Program-made: the position numbers and the translations under genes | In this document: piece after piece, positions 59,096 through 64,000 of the stretch | Position numbering within the stretch: the first letter of the stretch is position 1 | Layout of the letters: the number at the start of each line of letters is the position of its first letter | Source of the DNA: Ampelocalamus luodianensis | Taxonomy: Eukaryota > Streptophyta > Magnoliopsida > Poales > Poaceae | Assembly: GCA_036346255.1 (NCBI GenBank) | Contig: CM070620.1 | Location: 15,302,671-15,366,670 of the forward strand | Length of the DNA: 64,000 bases | Reading direction: 5' to 3' | The notes under the pieces: model-generated | What the model saw: only the letters and a program-made list of their open reading frames with translations | The model's database searches: none | What the model was told of the DNA's origin: nothing

Positions 59096-59205
59096 GAAGA
59101 ACAAGTGCACCACCCGATTGGCAAACCTGTGGAAGAACAAGTACGCCACGGTGCAACCCGATTAGCGAACCTGCGGAAGAACAAGTGCACCACGGTGCAG
59201 CTCGA
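59096..59205 (+). repeat. Three ~44-bp direct repeats
   Basis: Units beginning GGAAGAACAAG recur three times, with ACCCGATT.GC.AACCTG shared by the first two. A partial unit survives left of the LTR insertion at 50511-50517 (GGAAGA), so the array was split by that insertion. Confidence 0.8.
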
Positions 59206-59495
59206 CGGACAACACCGCCATTGTGGAGATGGACCCCGACAGCTTCCTGACCTTGGACCTCGGCTACTACAGGGGTATGATCAAGCACCGCTACCTATTC
59301 CAGTCAGACGAGGTGCTCATCACCGACGCGGCGCCCAAGGCCGACATCCTTAGCGTGGTGAACAACCCACTAGAGGTGTTCACACTGCTCATGGTGAGGA
59401 TGAGCATGGTGGATGTCAAGACCAGCCCAGGGGAGATCAGAAGCACCGCACCTCGCCAACAAGAGCTCGAGAGTCCTTCTCACCCTCGGACCTAG
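59096..59495 (+). pseudogene. Class III peroxidase C-terminal fragment with a triplicated exon piece
   Basis: Reads DNTAIVEMDPDSFLTLDLGY, YYRGMIKHRYLFQSDEVL, TDAAPKADILSVVNNPLEVF and MVDVKTSPGEIR. This is the C-terminal third of a plant secretory haem peroxidase (EMDPGSF..FD..YY, GLFQSDAAL, VKTG..GEIR). The distal and proximal haem regions are absent. Before it, a ~44-bp unit GGAAGAACAAGTGCACCAC is present three times (about 59097, 59132, 59176), a local expansion of the LRKNKC-type segment. A stop interrupts the second unit. The frame ends at 59493. Confidence 0.82.
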
Positions 59496-59499
59496 ACCC

Positions 59500-60252
59500 C
59501 GCCTTTCCAACTTGACTCTCATCGCTATTCGTGGCCGGTGTATGAGCCACCGGTTCATCAACTCGTGTTGTCTGTTCGCCGGAATGCGTGGCTTGCGGAG
59601 AGGACTCAACCATGCTGCTTTGTCGGGGCGCTCGTGTAGGCCGTTTGACCTGAGTAGTAGCAGGCCGACCATTTTGAAGAGACCCAAGTAGTTGGGCTAT
59701 TGCTATCGAAGTTGACATAATGAGGTGCAAGATGACTGTCCCGGAGGCCCCGTGTTTAGCGGCTGGTCTAGGCCACCATGGATGAGCCGTGTGGGAGGAG
59801 GGGGGAGTCGGAGTAGTTGACTTCTGTTTTGCGTTGTCCACTGTCGTCGTCGAGGGTAGGAGCCGCTTCCTCACCTATTTCATTATGAAGCTCTTTGCTG
59901 GTTGTCCTGGTTTCACCTCACCTCTGCTTCTATTCTTCTCTCTCGAGCTTTGTGCATTGGTGATCTTCTACACTGTCTGATAACAAGTTCGAAGTTTCAG
60001 TACGTTGGGTTGGGGGTGCTGCCCTTCCCTTAGCTATGGTGTGTGTTTTGCGTGTGGCTGAGCTGATCGGTGTTATGACGTTTGCTAGTTGGATTTTGCC
60101 TCTTACTTTGGTGCTGTTGTTAGGGTGCTACGAAGCATTTCCAATGCAGGTTCTCGCCAGTCTAGGGTGTTTTCCTATTGGAGCCGATGTACTACGCCGC
60201 TCTGTGAACATAAAGAGCAGTTCTCTTGTCTCTTCGTTTCGAAAAAAAAAAC
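59500..60252 (+). mobile_element. Probable LINE-type 3' end with A tail
   Basis: The region ends GTTCTCTTGTCTCTTCGTTTCG followed by ten A's at 60241-60250. A T/G-rich 3' UTR-like segment (59960-60240) resembles the tails of plant LINEs. No reverse transcriptase is recognisable, and I found no duplication to fix the 5' limit. A 145-codon minus-strand frame (59437-59874) is low-complexity S/T/P/Q and starts inside the peroxidase fragment, so I do not call it a gene. Confidence 0.4.
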
Positions 60253-60551
60253 AGCAAGCCAGTGATCGTACACCAGAATTCATACGAGCGATAGCATCCA
60301 GAGGAGAGCACTCAGCGAGAAGCACGAACAGCTTGTCCACCAAGGGCAACTGTGGGCAAAGGAGAGGCAGGCAACGGCAGAGTGGCAGTCATGTCCAAAA
60401 GATTCGGCAATGCAGGCGTGGTTTCTCAATCATTTGCGTAAAGCGATAAGGTAAAGAACCATCGGAGCGTTACTAAACAAGAGCATGCCACGGAAGAATG
60501 TTGCCGTTGAATAATGCAGAGAGCAGAACAAGTGGACAACGCACCTAATCT
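60253..60551. other. Short intergenic stretch
   Basis: No gene or transposon end recognised. Confidence 0.4.
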
Positions 60552-61329
60552 CTACAAGTTAGTGGTCTGGAGCCTCCGGTCGTAGCCAAAAGTGCTAACC
60601 ACTGCACTAAAAATGTTTGTCTTGCAAGCTACAAATTGGCTATTGTCACATAAAAATAGTATGAAAATGCAGAAGATTCTTGCAATTTTCTTATAGTGTG
60701 TATATGGATATAGGATAACATCTGTATAGTTTGCATGACAGGAACACACACCTTACATTGGTAAGACTTGGCCGGACTTGCAGGAAACATAAAGGGAAGG
60801 TTACATGCCACCAAAGAAAAAAAATCAGAGCTAGCTTGCTGCACTTTATGTCAGAACTCAAAACTTGAAATCTATTATCCTAAACAAAACTACTGATCAT
60901 GGACAAGATTTTATCGTCCACCGTCCAGTTATCTAGTTTTCTAGTTATGTCGTCAAAGGCCGCCCTTACAGCAAACATCATTTCCTGTTAGTATCATCGC
61001 ACAACACTGTACATTCGATAATTGAAAAGTTTGATGATAGAACCACCAGTACCCTTTTTGAAACCCCACTTTCCTTGCAAAGGAAATGCTGGGAAATTCC
61101 TATTTAATGGTTACTGACTAAAAGAAACCAAGAAATTAAGTCCTAATCATCTCGGCTTATCTAATGAAGTCGTTGTGACATATTATAGCACTATGAATAT
61201 ATCATATTGCTGCACTTTTTCAATTGCTGTACCTGATGCAAACTTGGTAGGTTTGATATTCTTTCTCTCGCCGACTTCAAAATGCAGAGTTCTGATTTGG
61301 TTCCCGTCACGATCATTGATCGGAACTAT
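60552..61329 (-). CDS. Possible exons of an unidentified multi-exon gene
   Basis: Three minus-strand stretches look like exons. 61233-61329 is bounded by TCTAG and GTACAG, open throughout: IVPINDRDGNQIRTLHFEVG then ERKNIKPTKFAS. 60890-60984 follows ACTAACAG and reads EMMFAVRAAFDDITRKLDNW then TVDDKILSMI before a stop in the continuing frame. 60552-60606 follows TTTTTAG and reads AVVSTFGYDRRLQTTNL and a stop. The charged, balanced composition is coding-like and the acceptor sites are good, but I cannot identify the protein or prove that the pieces join. An intervening stretch at about 61025-61085 (GFKKGTGGSIIK) may also belong. Upstream exons would lie right of 61.33 kb. Confidence 0.3.
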
Positions 61330-61349
61330 CTAGAAAATGCAGTTTTATT

Positions 61350-62480
61350 TCAAGGGAAAATTGATCATTTGCCGAATCTTTGATATGGTTTCTATCATTT
61401 GACACTATTTTCAATGCGCTTGATCATTTGCCACAAAGTTGAAGGGGCAATTGATTATTTTCCCTTTTGGGCACTTTTACCCCTGTTTTCTTCCTCCTCT
61501 TCTCTTCTCTTCTCTTCTTCCTTGCTTTGCTCGCGGATCCTGACATCGGGGTCGACGGGCCAGAGAAGGAAATCCGCGATGGTGAAGAGAGTCCCGAGGC
61601 AGCGGCAGCCGCATGAGACAAGGAGGACACAGGAGTCCGCCTCATCAGGGAAGTGAGGGTCGAGGTAGGGCGGCGGAGGGGAGCAGGGACTCCCCCGCGG
61701 ACGCGTGGGATTGCATCTTTGCCATGGGAGAGGTGGGTGGGTCAGCTTCCTCCTCTTCTCTTCTCTTATTTGGTTGCCTGGTGTCAAGCCTGAAGACAGA
61801 AATGTTCAGATATGTTCAGAACAACACCCAAAATGCAGGGAGGGAATTTGAGACTCAAGACGGCAATGAATGTAACACCTTGACGAGTTCACTTATGAGG
61901 CTTCAACGGCCAAGATGTGAGAAGAACGGCGCGATAACTCTGATCGAAGGGTTAGACTTGAAAGTAATAGTTAGCAGTTTTACTGTTTATCTTCTTTACT
62001 TGTCTTTACTACCGCAAGAGATAAACTCAATTCTGTAATCACCGAAGTGATGTCACCAAGGCTTATAATGCCCGGACTTGGGAATGGAAAAGAACAACGA
62101 AAAGCATATTCCTAGTGTTCTTTAGCTCTAGAGTAAAGTAGGCAAGAACCCTAGCTATCGTGCTCACGTTCTACCACATTTCATCCACCACTATTCCCCC
62201 CAAATTGTCAGATTCTTTCCGGATCCTGACACCTGGGCCGTCGCCTCCACCTGGACGACCACCATCGTTGGGCCGCCACCTCTGCCTGGTGGGCTGTTGT
62301 TCTTGCATGGCCTCGCTGCCACCGGCTAGATCTGCGGGAGGGGATGAGGGCAGCGGCACGGGGCTTGGGGACGAGGGCGGCGTGGTGGATGTCAGTGAGA
62401 CAATGGATATCATATCCGGGATCGTGAAAATTATCAATGGCAAACAAGGAATTGCCCCCAACTCCCTTTGCCATTGCCAC
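61350..62480. repeat. ~1.1-kb segment with inverted ends, possible DNA element
   Basis: AAGTTGAAGGGGCAATT (61436-61452) and the complement of 62450-62467 (AGTTGGGGGCAATT) form an imperfect inverted pair, and TTTGCCA-like words flank both. CGGATCCTGACA occurs in direct orientation at 61533 and 62219. The interior is GC-rich with frames on both strands and no known protein. Ends and class are unsettled. Confidence 0.35.
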
Positions 62481-63908
62481 TATTCCACACAATTATGGGC
62501 AGTTTCTATAACTATAGGCTTGTTGTACGCTTACTTCTGTCGATACTTGTTGTCTCTATGAAATAACAATAGATCTGGTCTTGATTCATGATATGCCTAG
62601 AGAATTTAGCTTCAACTACTTCTGAAAACCTTGCATCCATGAAGCATATTTGGCTCTTGTTTCTCTTGCCGAAGCAAATCGTGTATAGGTATGTGTGAGA
62701 TACTTCTTTTCAAGTTGTAAAGCATCATGTTCGTCTAATTAACACTGTTATGGGAATATCACCTATAAGTGAGTGGATCCTTGTTGTTTCAGTTGTTAGA
62801 TTGGTGCTTGTGTGCGCAGGCCGCAGGGAGGATCAATTTAGCAACAACCATTCATTTTGTGATCAAATCTTTGTTTGTGGGAACTATTTGTGGAGAATTA
62901 TTTGACTGAGTGGTGTGCCAAGTTAATGTGACCAATTCGAAAGCTTTTGCAGATTGTTTTATTGTGGCATTGTGCATGCCGACATCCTGAGTGTCTCCAA
63001 GCTCGCCTCCCTTGAGAATGGTCGGATTGGTGGGTATATGCGTGGGGGCTCAGAGGGACGTCAACCAGGCACCAGGTTCACCGGTGAGCAAGACTACATT
63101 GTGCGATGATGGCTTATTTTAAATTCCATTTTGTGTGTTTGTGGCAATTAATGACCGACAAGTGCTAGTGGGTTGGCAAATGCTCAGGGTATGCAGCTTT
63201 GTGTTTGTACTAATTGGTGAATTGACGATGTGTCTAGATGTTAAATTAGTATGCAAGAAGGCTAAGGATTTAAGGAAGGATATATGTGAAGCTAGATATG
63301 TTGGCATTAAAACAATCATTAAAACAATTGAATGGTACGATGACATATATGTCTAGTCAAGCTGGGATAAACTTGTTTGCAATGGAAGTTTCTGTAGTCA
63401 CAGAATTTGCCTATCAAATAGTTTGTGCACTAATTAGTTATGTATAGTAGTAAGATGTAGTATGCTTGCATATCATCGTATATTGAAAAGTAAACTGTAA
63501 AATAAATCTGTTGTTTTTCTTTGTTATCATGGTTCCAAACCCAAGTATTATGTCCTGCACTCATGCTCTGATTTATTTAAATATTTTCCTCCCTTTTCAA
63601 ATTATTTTATGACTATTGCTCAAGTTTCGGGATTTAACAACATATTTCATGGCTGTTAGAATGTACTGCAGCTCAGTTTTGAAGGGTGGCATCAATACAG
63701 CCTTGGATACTGTTACACTAGCAGCTACAATTTTTTATTAGCTACATTACCAGATTCAAAATGAGCTTAACTTATATGGTGGTCAATAAACATAAACTTG
63801 TCCTATCGTTGTGCTGAGCACTTATGATGGACAATTGCCCTCCTATATATTGTTTTGTGGAAGCAGAGCTCTCTCTGGATCACTTTGGTCAATCTCACTC
63901 GTGGATAC
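62481..63908. other. Intergenic region, no gene recognised
   Basis: Mostly AT-rich. A more balanced stretch at 62966-63115 reads HADILSVSKLASLENGRIGG on the plus strand (62976 on) and could be a lone exon or a captured fragment; I do not recognise it. The 73-codon frame at 63135-63356 is AT-rich and unconvincing. Confidence 0.4.
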
Positions 63909-63911
63909 TTA

Positions 63912-64000
63912 GGGCCTGATTGGTATATAGCTCTTACTCCCGCTTTCTTAGTTGGAGTAGGTGGAGTCGTACAAACGGGGAACTCCACAAAATTTTCGGA
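63912..64000 (+). mobile_element. Start of a Harbinger/Tourist-type MITE, cut by the window edge
   Basis: TTA (63909-63911) followed by GGGCCTGATTGGTATATAGC, the usual opening of many grass TIR elements of this type. The rest lies outside the window. Confidence 0.5.

Noticed and set aside
59437..59874. 145-codon minus-strand frame
   Set aside because: Starts within the peroxidase fragment on the opposite strand; S/T/P/Q-rich with no recognised domain.

Overview
This is nuclear DNA of a grass (Poaceae). The evidence is spliced plant genes with GT-AG introns, GC-rich 5' coding ends beside AT-rich intergenic DNA, and a dense nested set of transposons of types familiar from grasses: CACTA elements starting CACTACTACAAA, PIF/Harbinger MITEs with TTA/TAA target duplications, Helitrons ending CTAGT, a TRIM, a tRNA-derived SINE, and Ty1/copia and Ty3/gypsy LTR elements. 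I cannot name the species from sequence alone.

Only two genes look intact. At the left edge, on the minus strand, are the first five exons of the cytosolic chaperonin subunit CCT1/TCP-1 alpha; the rest lies outside the window. At 7045-7516 on the plus strand is a two-exon, 120-residue PHD/FYVE-like zinc-finger protein with a TATA-like box and a long CT microsatellite upstream. A third host-like locus (49.4-50.3 kb) carries a promoter and an SBP-box (SPL) gene. Its N-terminus and zinc-finger domain are in different frames, and it is cut off by a large LTR insertion. Beyond that insertion (59.1-59.5 kb) is a C-terminal fragment of a class III peroxidase. A possible unidentified multi-exon minus-strand gene lies at 60.55-61.33 kb.

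Layout: 1-1.4 kb CCT1; 2.1-6.6 kb small transposons (inverted-repeat element, Harbinger MITE, TRIM, Helitron carrying a SINE); 6.7-7.5 kb PHD gene; 7.75-7.97 kb truncated retroposon; 8.08-12.94 kb complete but defective Ty1/copia element; 13.6-15.1 kb long-TIR MULE; 15.3-17.3 kb TIR element with a minisatellite; 17.5-22.2 kb Helitron cluster with an AT-rich array and a duplicated tail; 22.4-26.0 kb gypsy-type LTR; 26.1-29.3 kb dead Harbinger transposase split by a CACTA element; 29.8-37.8 kb gag-only gypsy element whose 3' LTR is split by a 3.2-kb solo LTR; 37.8-40.9 kb unassigned; 40.9-42.3 kb hAT-like element; 42.5-45.5 kb gypsy remnant (LTR, primer-binding site, start of gag); 45.5-46.45 kb MITE split by another MITE; 46.4-48.3 kb second CACTA; 49.5-59.5 kb SPL/peroxidase locus split by a large LTR, itself split by a third CACTA carrying a DUF8039 plus Ulp1-like protease gene; 60-64 kb LINE-like tail, possible exons, and a MITE cut by the right edge.

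The genes do not form a pathway. The main story is the order of transposon insertion, which many target-site duplications fix exactly. I found no wholly new system. The items most worth checking are the Ulp1-protease CACTA, the SPL-peroxidase juxtaposition, the exon-like frame inside CCT1 intron 2, the recently inserted but coding-dead copia element, and the Helitron tail duplication.
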